Source of the DNA: Nocardia salmonicida NBRC 13393 | Lineage (GTDB): Bacteria > Actinomycetota > Actinomycetes > Mycobacteriales > Mycobacteriaceae | Direction of reading: 5' to 3' | DNA length: 64,000 bases | NCBI RefSeq assembly: GCF_001613085.1 | Contig: NZ_BDBR01000020.1 | Span: forward strand, 16,341-80,340 | Shown here: in pieces, positions 55,746-63,883 of the stretch | Numbering within the stretch: position 1 is the first letter of the stretch | Layout: every line of letters starts with the position of its first letter | Position numbers and translations under genes: made by a program | The notes under the pieces: model-generated | Seen by the model: the letters and a program-made list of their open reading frames with translations, nothing else | Databases searched by the model: none | What the model was told of the DNA's origin: nothing

Positions 55746-56482
55746 CGCATGGCGCGGTAGGCGGCGCGTTGCTCGGGCTCGAGGTGTTCGGTCGCGTAAC
55801 TCAGAGCGGTGCGGCCCAACTCGGGTGCGTTCTCGTCGAGAAAGTCGGTGAGCGCGGCCTGGTCGACGCGTTTGCCTACTTCGCGCAGCATCCAGCCGAG
55901 CGCCTTCTGGATCAGATCTCGGCGGTCCGACTGAAGAATCCCGGCGAGTTCCAGGGTCGTGCTCGGGTCACCCGCCTTGATGAAGGCGAAGGTGGACAGC
56001 AGCGCTACGCGGCGCTCCCAGAGTGAATCCTGGTCGGCCAGTTCGAAAAGCAGGGCTCGGTCTTTGTCGAGCAGCCACGGGCCGATGATGTTCTCGGCGG
56101 AGGCGTCGACCAGGTCCCAGTTGTTGACTCGCCCCCTTCGGACGGCTGCCAGGTAGAGGTCGACCATCTCCTCGCGGGCCTTGTCGTCGCGGACGCGCGG
56201 TTTCGATGCCTCGGCGAAGCGGGCGTTGAGGATGAACAGGGCGACCAGACGTTCCTCGTGGAGTGGGCTGTCGAGGAGTTCGTCGATCTGCGAAAGGGGA
56301 AGTGTGGCGAACTGTTTCGCCACCTTCCTGGTGACGGGAACTCGGATGCCGAGGAAGATATCGCCTTCGCCGTATTCGTCGGCGCCGGTTTTGAAGAAGC
56401 GTTGCAAGTGATGCGCGTCTGTGGGGTTCGCCAGGTCGGCGAGGGCCTTGCGCACCTGTGCAGCGGTGGGGAGCTCGAACAC
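55742..56482 (-). CDS. AlkD-like DNA alkylation repair protein
   Basis: A 246-residue HEAT-like-repeat glycosylase family protein. FFKTGADEYGEGDIFLGIRVPVTRKVAKQF and the RVNNWDLVDASAENIIGPWLL block match AlkD, where the W and D of the NWDLVD region contact and excise N3/N7-alkylated purines. RDLIQKALGWMLREVGKR is the typical C-terminal part. Of two in-frame GTGs I choose the one at 56482, five bases after GGAGG; the other overlaps the ribosome site. It is convergent with kshB. Confidence 0.9.
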   Translation of the reverse strand: MFELPTAAQVRKALADLANPTDAHHLQRFFKTGADEYGEGDIFLGIRVPVTRKVAKQFATLPLSQIDELLDSPLHEERLVALFILNARFAEASKPRVRDDKAREEMVDLYLAAVRRGRVNNWDLVDASAENIIGPWLLDKDRALLFELADQDSLWERRVALLSTFAFIKAGDPSTTLELAGILQSDRRDLIQKALGWMLREVGKRVDQAALTDFLDENAPELGRTALSYATEHLEPEQRAAYRAMR

Positions 56483-56570
56483 ACGCACCTCCGGGTCGGG
56501 GATTCCCCCGCATTCAACACTGGTGCGGTGACATGTTCGCGCAGGCCGTCGCCCCTACGGCCGCCGCCGA

Positions 56571-57335
56571 TCACGCAGGAAGCGCACCGAGCAGACGACC
56601 CGACTCGAATGTCGCCGCACCGGAGGGCAATTCGCCCGGTCGCCCGCTGGTGCGAACGGTGACCGTGCCGGTGCCGGTGGTGGGGCGACCGAGTTCGTCC
56701 ATCTTGCGGACAGTTTGGGCGGCGACGGCTTGGGCGCTGTCGAACAGGCGCACACCGTCGGGCAGAGCGGCGACGATGGCGTCGATGACCAGCGGATAGT
56801 GGGTGCAGCCGAGGACCACACCCTCGACATCGGCCGGGGTGCGGGCGGCGGAGTCGGCGATCGACTCGCGGATGGCCTTGACGTCGCCGCGGTCGATCGC
56901 GTCGGCCAGCCCGTGGCAGGCGACCCCGACCACCTTCGCGTCACCGCCGAACCGGGCGATCAGATCGGCTTGGTAGCGACTGGCCGTGGTCGCCGCTGTC
57001 GCCCACACCGCCACCGAATTACATTGCGCGGCAGCAGGTTTGATAGCGGGAACGGTGCCGATCACCGGCACCGAGTCCCCCACCTCGGCCCGCACATGGT
57101 CCAAGGCGGTGACGCTGGCGGTATTGCACGGCAGCACGATCACCTCGGCCCCCGACTCGACCGCCTGGCGCGCCGCGCCGACGACCCGCTCGACCACCCA
57201 CTGCTCGGGCTTGGGCCCCCACGGCGCGCCGTCGGGGTCGAGCAACAGCAGCAGGTCGACATCGGGCCGCAGTTTGCGCAACCACGAAGCCGTAGGCAGT
57301 AGGCCGAGGCCGGAATCGATGAGCGCGACGATCAC
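56571..57335 (-). CDS. Aspartate/glutamate racemase family protein (MurI-like)
   Basis: A 254-residue racemase-fold protein. Catalytic cysteines are visible in VLPCNTASVTALD (near 68) and VVLGCTHYPLVID (near 173), with the N-terminal Asp-Ser motif IDSGLGLLPTASWL. The layout is that of MurI, which makes D-glutamate for peptidoglycan, but the N-terminus has SGLGLLP rather than the classic DSGVGGL. It may be a second, divergent racemase rather than the essential one. The start is GTG 57335. It stands alone between repair and redox genes. Confidence 0.85.
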   Translation of the reverse strand: MIVALIDSGLGLLPTASWLRKLRPDVDLLLLLDPDGAPWGPKPEQWVVERVVGAARQAVESGAEVIVLPCNTASVTALDHVRAEVGDSVPVIGTVPAIKPAAAQCNSVAVWATAATTASRYQADLIARFGGDAKVVGVACHGLADAIDRGDVKAIRESIADSAARTPADVEGVVLGCTHYPLVIDAIVAALPDGVRLFDSAQAVAAQTVRKMDELGRPTTGTGTVTVRTSGRPGELPSGAATFESGRLLGALPA

Positions 57336-57422
57336 CGCTACACCGTATTACAGCGGCGAGATCGGCCGATCGCGACCGTGTGTGCGCCGCCGTGGCGCCC
57401 GTGTCGAGACGTGGGGTGGCCC

Positions 57423-58622
57423 TCAGCCCGCTGCGGCGAGGAGGTCGGCCACCGGGGTGGGGGTGGCCAGCTTCGCGCGCAGTTTCATCACCTGACCGGT
57501 CAGGCCCGCACCGAGGACGGCGGTGAGGATGCCGTCGCGGGAGTAGTAGGCGAGGAACTTGCGGCCGTCGTCGCTGACGATGGTGAGGTCGTCGTCGGGC
57601 GATGGGGTGCCGAGGGCCTGGATCTTGACGTCGTACTGATCGCTCCAGAAGTACGGGACGCGGGCCATGGTGGGGGGTGCGCCGCCGAGGAGGGCGGTGA
57701 CCAGCAGTTTTGCCTGTTCGCCCGCGCTGGTCCAGTGTTCTACGCGCTTGCGGACGCCGGTGTCGTGCTGCCAGGCGGCGACGTCGCCGACCGCCCAGAC
57801 CGCGTCGGCGGAGGTACGGCCGACCTCGTCGGCGAGCACACCACCGCCCGCCGACCTGTCGGCCAGTTCGATGCCGGAGTCGGCCAGCCAGTCGGTGACG
57901 GGCACCGAACCCACACCGACCACGACCAGGTCGGCGTCGATTTCGGTGCCGTCGGTGCAGACGGCGCCGGACACCCGGCCCGCATCGTCGGCACGCAGGG
58001 TGTCGACGCCGGTGCCGCAGCGCAGGTCCACGCCTTCGTCGAGGTGCATGCGCGCCACCAGACCGCCGATCCGCTCGCCGAGGATCGACGCGAGCGGAGT
58101 GGGCTGCGGTTCGACGAGGGTGACCTCGACTCCGGCGGCGCGGAAACTGGCGGCGAGCTCACAGCCGATGAAACCGGCGCCGATGATCAGCGCGCGGGTC
58201 GCGCCGTCGAGTTCGGCGCGCAGAGTTTCGGCGTCCTCGTGGGCGCGCAGCACGTGCACGCCCGCGACCTGGGGCAGGCCGGGGAGCCTGCGTGGACGCA
58301 GACCGGTCGCGATGATCAGCTGGTCATAGGCGATGGTGCTGCCGTCGGCCAGGGCGACGGTGCGCGCGGCGGTGTCGACGCCGGTAACGGCGGTGCCGAG
58401 GCGCAGCTCGATGTTCTTGTCCGCGAAGAACTCCGGCGGGCGAAGGGTGGTGTCGTCGGTCTCGCCACGCACGAACTGCTTCGACAGCGGCGGACGGTCG
58501 TACGGCGGGCGCGTCTCGTCACCGAGCAGCAGCACACCGCCCTCGTACCCGGCCCGGCGCAGTTCCTCGGCCGTTCGCAGGCCTGCCAGACCCGCTCCGA
58601 CGATCACGATGGGCGCGCTCAT
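57423..58622 (-). CDS. FAD-dependent ferredoxin/rubredoxin reductase
   Basis: A 399-residue two-dinucleotide-fold flavoprotein. FAD motif: IVIVGAGLAGLRTAEELRRAGY; NAD(P)H motif: ALIIGAGFIGCELAASFRAAGVEVTLVE; second FAD motif: VWAVGDVAAWQHD; and a C-terminal reductase domain (VEHWTSAGEQAKLL...FWSDQYDVKIQALG). This is the class that feeds electrons from NADH to [2Fe-2S] or rubredoxin partners of P450s and dioxygenases. No partner oxygenase is adjacent; a redox link with KshB's pathway is conceivable but unproven. Start ATG 58622 has GAGAGGA upstream. Confidence 0.92.
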   Translation of the reverse strand: MSAPIVIVGAGLAGLRTAEELRRAGYEGGVLLLGDETRPPYDRPPLSKQFVRGETDDTTLRPPEFFADKNIELRLGTAVTGVDTAARTVALADGSTIAYDQLIIATGLRPRRLPGLPQVAGVHVLRAHEDAETLRAELDGATRALIIGAGFIGCELAASFRAAGVEVTLVEPQPTPLASILGERIGGLVARMHLDEGVDLRCGTGVDTLRADDAGRVSGAVCTDGTEIDADLVVVGVGSVPVTDWLADSGIELADRSAGGGVLADEVGRTSADAVWAVGDVAAWQHDTGVRKRVEHWTSAGEQAKLLVTALLGGAPPTMARVPYFWSDQYDVKIQALGTPSPDDDLTIVSDDGRKFLAYYSRDGILTAVLGAGLTGQVMKLRAKLATPTPVADLLAAAG

Positions 58623-58840
58623 GTTGTGTCCTCTCGGCATGCTCGGTCACCGACCGCACCCATGCCATGTTCTGCTGTGTCGCGGACCACTACGGCCCCC
58701 AGATGTTTGTACCAGTGCGCCGGGCCACCTGTGACACCCACGTCGCAACCCAACCGTGCCGCTCCCGATATCGACCGGGCGGTCAATCAGGAGTAGACCG
58801 AGGTCAGAGGTATTTTCGTCTCAACGAGGAGGCATTTCCC

Positions 58841-59197
58841 ATGTTCACCAACAGTCGCGCACAGGATTTTCTCGCCGTGGTCCTCGGCGCATTCACCGCA
58901 TTGTCGCCCCTGTGGCTCGACACCAACGACAATGCCCGATGGACTCTCATCGTGCTCGGCGTCCTCATCGCCGCGACCGGTCTGATCCAGATGGCCAGGG
59001 ACGATCTGTCCGTCGCGGACTACGCGATGGGCGTGTTCGGCGTGCTGCTGTTCATCTCGCCGTGGGCCATGGACTTCACCGCCTTCGGCGGCGCATCCTG
59101 GACCGCATGGGTGGTCGGAGTGGTGACGGCGGTGGTGGCGGTCGCCGCGCTGCCTGCGATGAACCAGCGCCTGCACAACATGGCTCCACATCACTGA
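58841..59197 (+). CDS. SPW repeat membrane protein
   Basis: A 118-residue membrane protein with two SPW-type repeats (FTALSPLWLD near 20 and LLFISPWAMDF near 75), and four hydrophobic segments. The family is common in Actinobacteria and has no known function. GAGGAGG eight bases before the ATG at 58841 is a strong ribosome site. Its stop overlaps the ATG of the next TetR gene (TGATG), so the two are coupled. Confidence 0.9.
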   Translation: MFTNSRAQDFLAVVLGAFTALSPLWLDTNDNARWTLIVLGVLIAATGLIQMARDDLSVADYAMGVFGVLLFISPWAMDFTAFGGASWTAWVVGVVTAVVAVAALPAMNQRLHNMAPHH

Positions 59198-59814
59198 TGC
59201 CGGGCCGACGAGTCGGGCGCCGCAACGCGAAGCGCGATGGCGACGCCCGGCAACTCATCCTGGATGCCGCCGAAACCCTGTTCGCCACACAGGGATTCGA
59301 TGCCACACCGACCGCGGCCGTCGCCGCGGCCGCCGATGTGCCGAAAGGACTGGTCTTCTACTACTTCCCCACCAAGAACGCGATCCTGTCCGCGCTCATG
59401 CGCGAACGCGTCCCGGCACATCCGATCGACGACCTCGCCGCCGTGGTGAGCCCCGGCGATCCGGCCGCCAGCCTCATCAACCTCGACACCGCGATCAACC
59501 TGCGCGACCACCATTCCTCGGTCCTTCGCGTGATCATGTGGCGCGAGGCCGACACCCACCCCGACGTCCGCCGCACCCTGCGCGCCCTGCGCGACCAACT
59601 CCTCGACATCACCGCCCGGGTGCTGCAAGCCAGCACCCCGGTCCCGGTTCGGCCCGGCACCCTGCACGCGTGCGCCGCCGCCTGGGTGTCCGCCATGTTC
59701 GCGATCGCCAGCACCGACCGCCTCCACGCCCTCGACGGTCTACCCGTTCCGACGGCCGACGACCTGGTGAATGTCGCCCAGGTGGTCGCGGCGGGGATGA
59801 CCCAACTCGGCTGA
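59197..59814 (+). CDS. TetR-family regulator, probably of the adjacent exporter
   Basis: A 205-residue TetR protein with ARQLILDAAETLFATQGFDATPTAAVAAAADVPKGLVFYYFPTKNAIL as DNA-binding domain. It is coupled to the SPW gene by a TGATG overlap. Its last 75 bp overlap the 3' end of the convergent DHA2 exporter gene, the likely target. Confidence 0.92.
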   Translation: MPGRRVGRRNAKRDGDARQLILDAAETLFATQGFDATPTAAVAAAADVPKGLVFYYFPTKNAILSALMRERVPAHPIDDLAAVVSPGDPAASLINLDTAINLRDHHSSVLRVIMWREADTHPDVRRTLRALRDQLLDITARVLQASTPVPVRPGTLHACAAAWVSAMFAIASTDRLHALDGLPVPTADDLVNVAQVVAAGMTQLG

Positions 59815-61290
59815 TCCCGGCGCGATCGCTCGACTCGCCCGCGAACCGCCACCGAGGACCCGGATGGCCGCCAGACCGAGGACTACGTGCAGGACGGCCG
59901 CCGTCGCGGCGACAACGTGCAATCCGCTGACGAAGGCGCTGCGGGCGTCGTCCAGCACCGCGGGCGTGAGGGCCGAAAGGCGCAGGGTCTCGCCGAGGGT
60001 GGGAGCGAGGTCGGGACCCTGGACGCGGAAGAGGACGGCGGCCAGGGAGCCGAACAGGGCGATACCGAGCGCGTTGCCGAGTTCGTTGCCGGTTTCGGCC
60101 AGAGCGGCGGCTGCCCCGGCCCGTTCGACCGGGACCGCGGCGACGGCGATATCGGCGACCACGCTGAACGAGATGCCGTAGCCGATGCCTGCGACCACGG
60201 TCGCGGCGATGTACCAGCCCACACCGCCGCCGGAATCGGTCGCCAACAGCAGCAGCAGGCCGACCGCGATCGTGAAGTGGGCGGTGATCAGGGCTGCCGA
60301 CTGTCCGACGCGGGCGACGGCGGCCGGGGTGAGGACGGCGGCCACGGTGAGCACGAGGGCGCCGGGGACCGCGAGCAACGCGGCGTCGGCGATGGACATC
60401 CCGAGCACGGATTGCAGGTAGGTCGCGGCCAGGTAAGCGGTCGCCGACCAGGCCGCCAGGGGCAGGAACCCGGTGATGATCGCGATGGTGAAGACCCGGT
60501 TGCGGAACAAGGTGAAGTCGACGAGCGGGTTGTCGATGCGCCTCTGCCTGCGACCGAACGATCCGAGCAGAGCCACACCGGCAAGCCCGACCATCACCGT
60601 GGCGATCGAGACACCTTGGGCGGCCGCGTGTTTCACCGCGTACATGGTGAGCAGGAGCCCGATCGCCGAGGTGAGCACGCTCGCCACATCGATACGGCCG
60701 AGCCCGGTCGCGCGCACCTCACCGAGCAGGACCGGCGCCAGCACCAGGAACATCAGCACCACGGGCACATTGATCAGCAGCACCGATCCCCACCAGAACC
60801 GCGTCAGCAGCTGACCGGCGACGATCGGGCCGATCGCGAAACCCGCCGCGAAGGTGGCGGCGAAGATGCCGATGGCCTGAGCGCGGCGGCGTGAATCGGT
60901 GAACAGGGTGCCGAGCACGGCGAGAGCCGACGGCAACAGCGTCGCGCCTGCCACACCCATCAGGACCCGGAAGGCGATCAACAGTGCTGGACTCGTGGCG
61001 AAGGCCGCCCCCACCGAGCCGAGGCCGAACATCGCGGCGCCGATCATCAACAGGCGCTTGCGGCCGTAGCGGTCGCCGATGGTGCCGAACGCGATCAGCA
61101 GTGAGCCGACCGCGAAGCCGTAGCTGTCCAGGATCCACAGGGTTTCGTCGGCCGAAGGTAACAGTGCGTCGGTGATGGCGGGCATCGCCAGGAACAGCAC
61201 CGAGCCGTCCATCGCGACGAGCAGGACGGGACCGAGCACCACCAGCAGGCCCAGCCAGGACCGCACGTCGGTGTCATGGGTTCGATTCAT
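59740..61290 (-). CDS. DHA2-family MFS multidrug exporter
   Basis: A 516-residue drug:proton antiporter with about 14 hydrophobic segments. MFS markers: VAMDGSVLFLAMPAI, WILDSYGFAVGSLLIAFGTIGDRYGRKRLLMIG (motif A with DRYGRK), and ALLIAFRVLMGVAGATLLPSALAVL (motif C-like). It exports amphipathic compounds. The C-terminal ~40 residues past RVLGGGSRASRA are hydrophilic and overlap the convergent TetR gene. It is divergent from a broken XRE regulator gene, which may have been its second regulator. Confidence 0.93.
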   Translation of the reverse strand: MNRTHDTDVRSWLGLLVVLGPVLLVAMDGSVLFLAMPAITDALLPSADETLWILDSYGFAVGSLLIAFGTIGDRYGRKRLLMIGAAMFGLGSVGAAFATSPALLIAFRVLMGVAGATLLPSALAVLGTLFTDSRRRAQAIGIFAATFAAGFAIGPIVAGQLLTRFWWGSVLLINVPVVLMFLVLAPVLLGEVRATGLGRIDVASVLTSAIGLLLTMYAVKHAAAQGVSIATVMVGLAGVALLGSFGRRQRRIDNPLVDFTLFRNRVFTIAIITGFLPLAAWSATAYLAATYLQSVLGMSIADAALLAVPGALVLTVAAVLTPAAVARVGQSAALITAHFTIAVGLLLLLATDSGGGVGWYIAATVVAGIGYGISFSVVADIAVAAVPVERAGAAAALAETGNELGNALGIALFGSLAAVLFRVQGPDLAPTLGETLRLSALTPAVLDDARSAFVSGLHVVAATAAVLHVVLGLAAIRVLGGGSRASRAIAPGSAELGHPRRDHLGDIHQVVGRRNG

Positions 61291-61393
61291 GTCACTCACC
61301 CTGCGAGCGCGGGCGGGCGACAACCAGGCCCATGACGTGGGTACACCCAGCCGGGATAGGCACGACCTCGCCCAGGTGCCTACGATGGGAACG

Positions 61394-61603
61394 ATGGAGT
61401 TGGAAAGCCTCGGAACGTTCCTCAAGTCCCGCCGCGACCGAACCACCCCAGAACGGATCGGCCTACGGACCTTCGGCGTCACCCGCCGCGTGCCCGGCCT
61501 GCGCCGCGAGGAGCTCGCTCAGCTCGCCGGGGCTACCATCGAATTAGTAGCCCCTTCGCCAAGGGAGCAGCATGAGGCCGAACAACCGGGACACTGCCGA
61601 TAG
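61394..61603 (+). pseudogene. XRE-family regulator truncated by the integrated element
   Basis: MELESLGTFLKSRRDRTTPE...RRVPGLRREELAQLAGA is the opening of the widespread actinobacterial XRE regulators whose next residues are normally VSxxYYxRLEQG. Here the similarity stops at LAGA (about 61537) and the frame runs on as unrelated sequence to a stop at 61603. The break coincides with an inverted repeat and the serine integrase start, so the gene was interrupted by integration. The rest of the gene would lie beyond the other end of the element. Confidence 0.85.
61529..61554. other. Inverted repeat at the element-chromosome junction (att-site candidate)
   Basis: GGGGCTAC (61529-61536) and GTAGCCCC (61547-61554) are perfect 8-bp arms around CATCGAATTA. 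The left arm overlaps the last conserved codons of the XRE gene. The site is 18 bp before the integrase ATG, so it may be attL, an operator or both. Confidence 0.6.
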
Positions 61604-63041
61604 CACGACCCTCGACATCTACGCGCGCGTATCCCGCTTAGGCGACGAGCGCCAACGCTCGACCACCGGGCAGGTCGAAGACTGCGAGGCACGCGTTGCC
61701 GACCACGGTGGCCAGGTCGGACAGGTCCACATCGATTCCGGCCGGTCGGCGTGGAACCCGCGTGTACGCCGCCGCGAGTGGGAACGGTTGATGGAACGCC
61801 TCGAGGCCGGGACGACCGGTGGCGTGGTCGTGTTCGACATGGCGCGGTTCTCCCGCCGTCCGATCGAGGGCGAACGGTTGATCTTGGCAGCCGAACGCGG
61901 ACTTACCGTGCTCGACAGCGAAGGCGAATACGATTTGACGACCGCGAACGGGCGCAAGTCTTTTCGCGACCAGCTCACCGCCGCCGCCTACGAATCGGAC
62001 CGGTTGTCCAGCCGTGTGAAGCGCGGCAAGCGGTTGAAAGCCTCTCGCGGAGAGTCCAACCACTCCCACCGCCCGTTCGGGTTCGAGATCGACGGGATCA
62101 CCCCACACCCGACCGAAGGCCCGGTTCTGCGGGAAATGGCTACGCGGCTGTTGGCCGGAGAGAAGTACCGCCCGATCGCAGTGGATCTGAACAATCGTGG
62201 AATCACTACCTCGTTCGGCGCGAAATGGTCACCCGAGAAAGTCAAACGGGTCATGTCGAACCCGCGCAACGCCGGTTACGTCGTGCATGACGGGGAGATC
62301 GTGGCGAAGATGCTGGGAACGCCGATGATCAGCGAGGCCGAGTGGGACCAGCTGACCGCGCGGTTCAACTCACACGGGCGGGGGCGGCCCACCAGCGAGG
62401 TCTATGTGTGCTCGGCGACGGTCGCTTGTGGCAGATGCGGTCATGGGTTGACCGGTCGCCCGCAGTACGACCGCACTCCGTATGACGATGGGTCGACCCG
62501 GCGGCGGTACTGGTGCCAAAAGCGTTTCACCGGTAGCGGATGCAACAAGGTATCGGTGGACATGCGCCAACTCGATACCGCCATCGGTGCGCTGGTGGTA
62601 TCGATCCTGTCCGATCCCGCCCACAGCGACGCCGTAGCCAAGGCTGCGACAGCCGCCCAGGAAGCACGCCGACCGGTGGCCGAGAAACTGGCCGAGTGCG
62701 AGGAACTGGCCGAGGAACTGTCGAACCGGTTGGGACGCGGAGATATCACCTTGGCGCGCTACGACAAAGCGACCGAGCCGTTAGATCGGCGTATCGCCGG
62801 GCTGCGTCAGAAGTTGGCGGAACTGGACGCCGCACCAGAGTTCGACGGACCAGCCGACACCCGCGCACACGCGGAGTCGGTACAGGAATGGACCCAACGG
62901 TGGGAAGACGCGGACACCACCGAAAAGCGGGTGATGATCAAACGCGCGTTGCGAGGCCGCCGCGTTCGGGTCATGCCCGCCACCAAGCGCGGTCCGAAGT
63001 TCGACCGGGACCGCATCGTGATCGATCCGGTCGCGGCCTGA
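61572..63041 (+). CDS. int: Large serine recombinase (integrase)
   Basis: A 489-residue site-specific integrase. The catalytic domain (about 12-150) has the nucleophile Ser21 in YARVSR, MARFSRRPIEGERLI, and the DNA-contact helices. The recombinase domain follows (SHRPFGFEIDGITPHPTEG...NNRGITTSFGAKWSPEKVKRVMSNPRNAGYVVHDGEIV), then a zinc ribbon (VACGRCGHGLTGRP...YWCQKRFTGSGC), and a coiled coil (EKLAECEELAEELSNRL...RRIAGLRQKLAEL) typical of integrases that enforce direction with an excision factor. AAGGGAG precedes the ATG. It catalysed insertion into the adjacent XRE gene. Confidence 0.95.
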   Translation: MRPNNRDTADSTTLDIYARVSRLGDERQRSTTGQVEDCEARVADHGGQVGQVHIDSGRSAWNPRVRRREWERLMERLEAGTTGGVVVFDMARFSRRPIEGERLILAAERGLTVLDSEGEYDLTTANGRKSFRDQLTAAAYESDRLSSRVKRGKRLKASRGESNHSHRPFGFEIDGITPHPTEGPVLREMATRLLAGEKYRPIAVDLNNRGITTSFGAKWSPEKVKRVMSNPRNAGYVVHDGEIVAKMLGTPMISEAEWDQLTARFNSHGRGRPTSEVYVCSATVACGRCGHGLTGRPQYDRTPYDDGSTRRRYWCQKRFTGSGCNKVSVDMRQLDTAIGALVVSILSDPAHSDAVAKAATAAQEARRPVAEKLAECEELAEELSNRLGRGDITLARYDKATEPLDRRIAGLRQKLAELDAAPEFDGPADTRAHAESVQEWTQRWEDADTTEKRVMIKRALRGRRVRVMPATKRGPKFDRDRIVIDPVAA

Positions 63042-63144
63042 ACTCAGGCCCCGCGCCGATCGGCCACGCCGCCGCCGCTGTCGTTGTCGGCAGCGGCGGC
63101 ACGCCGTTGGTGTATGCGTGCGCCACGACCGCACCGAGTCAGGC

Positions 63145-63420
63145 TCACTGCGCCCCCGGCTTCTGACTGTCGCCATCGTCGGTGGCGGTGTCAGCGCGGC
63201 GGCGATCGATGCGGGCCACGACCGCAGCAACGGCCGCGATCCCTTCGGCATCCAATGGCGGCCACTCCCGAGTGATCGGCTGCCAATAGGCAATCCAGTC
63301 TTCGAACGCAGTGCGCGGCGATGGCTGGTCGGACACGCTTGCCTGCGGTGGCTGCGCGTCATGGCGTAACTGTGCGTCGAACTCGGCGGTGCGGGGTCGA
63401 TCTTTTCTGTTGTGGGACAT
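63145..63420 (-). CDS. Small hypothetical protein of the element
   Basis: A 91-residue hydrophilic protein (MSHNRKDRPRTAEFDAQLRHD...AFEDWIAYWQPITREWPPLDAEGIAAVAAVVARIDRRRADTATDD). It has no recognisable domain; the Trp-rich middle and the helix AEGIAAVAAVVARIDRRRA look protein-like. AGGAA five bases before the ATG at 63420 supports the start. A longer frame upstream (to 63486) lacks such a site. It may be a regulator or excision factor of the element, but nothing proves this. Confidence 0.6.
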   Translation of the reverse strand: MSHNRKDRPRTAEFDAQLRHDAQPPQASVSDQPSPRTAFEDWIAYWQPITREWPPLDAEGIAAVAAVVARIDRRRADTATDDGDSQKPGAQ

Positions 63421-63883
63421 CGCGTTCCTTTTCGGTTGTCGAGGTGTCCCCTGATCTCGCGGCTCTTCCGCTTCCCAGTGTGCCATTGGTCGGAAGTCGG
63501 CAAAGTATGCAAATTTCGGTACCGCGATCTGCGTCCGGGCGGTGCCGTCGCGCGCGAGCCGAGTCCGGCCGCGTCGCGCGCCGGATTCATCGCCTCAGCC
63601 CCAACCCAGCCCCATCCCATCGCATCCCATCGGTACCCAACACATCCCACCCGCACCCATACCCCCGCAAAACATCTCACCCCACCTCATCAATGCCCCA
63701 CCCCCACAACTAAACTCACCCTTATTCTCATATACCCCCTACCCCTATTTCTCCCTACGTCACATTCAGACATCTTTCATCTCAGGGTTACGAGTTGGTA
63801 ACGTCCTGCGGAAACGCTGTTGTGGCAAAGATTTACAGACTAGGTCGCCTTGAATTCGCCCTTTTTGGGTGTCTCATGGAGGA
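63421..63883. other. Gene-free stretch with a G-poor tract before the relaxase gene
   Basis: This is 463 bp without a supported gene. From about 63600 to 63785 the plus strand is nearly free of G and rich in C, A and T (runs such as CCCATCCCATCGCATCCCAT), unlike any other part of the window; local GC also falls. The position just upstream of a MobF relaxase fits a transfer-origin or leader region. No clear inverted repeat or direct-repeat array was found by eye. Confidence 0.55.

Noticed and set aside
56571..57335. Naming the racemase murI
   Set aside because: The cysteines fit, but the N-terminal motif diverges and there is no rph/cell-wall context, so the essential MurI may be elsewhere.
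63321..63853. Three overlapping plus-strand frames rich in Pro/His/Ser/Thr before the relaxase
   Set aside because: They arise from the C-rich, G-poor tract and look like compositional artefacts, not proteins.
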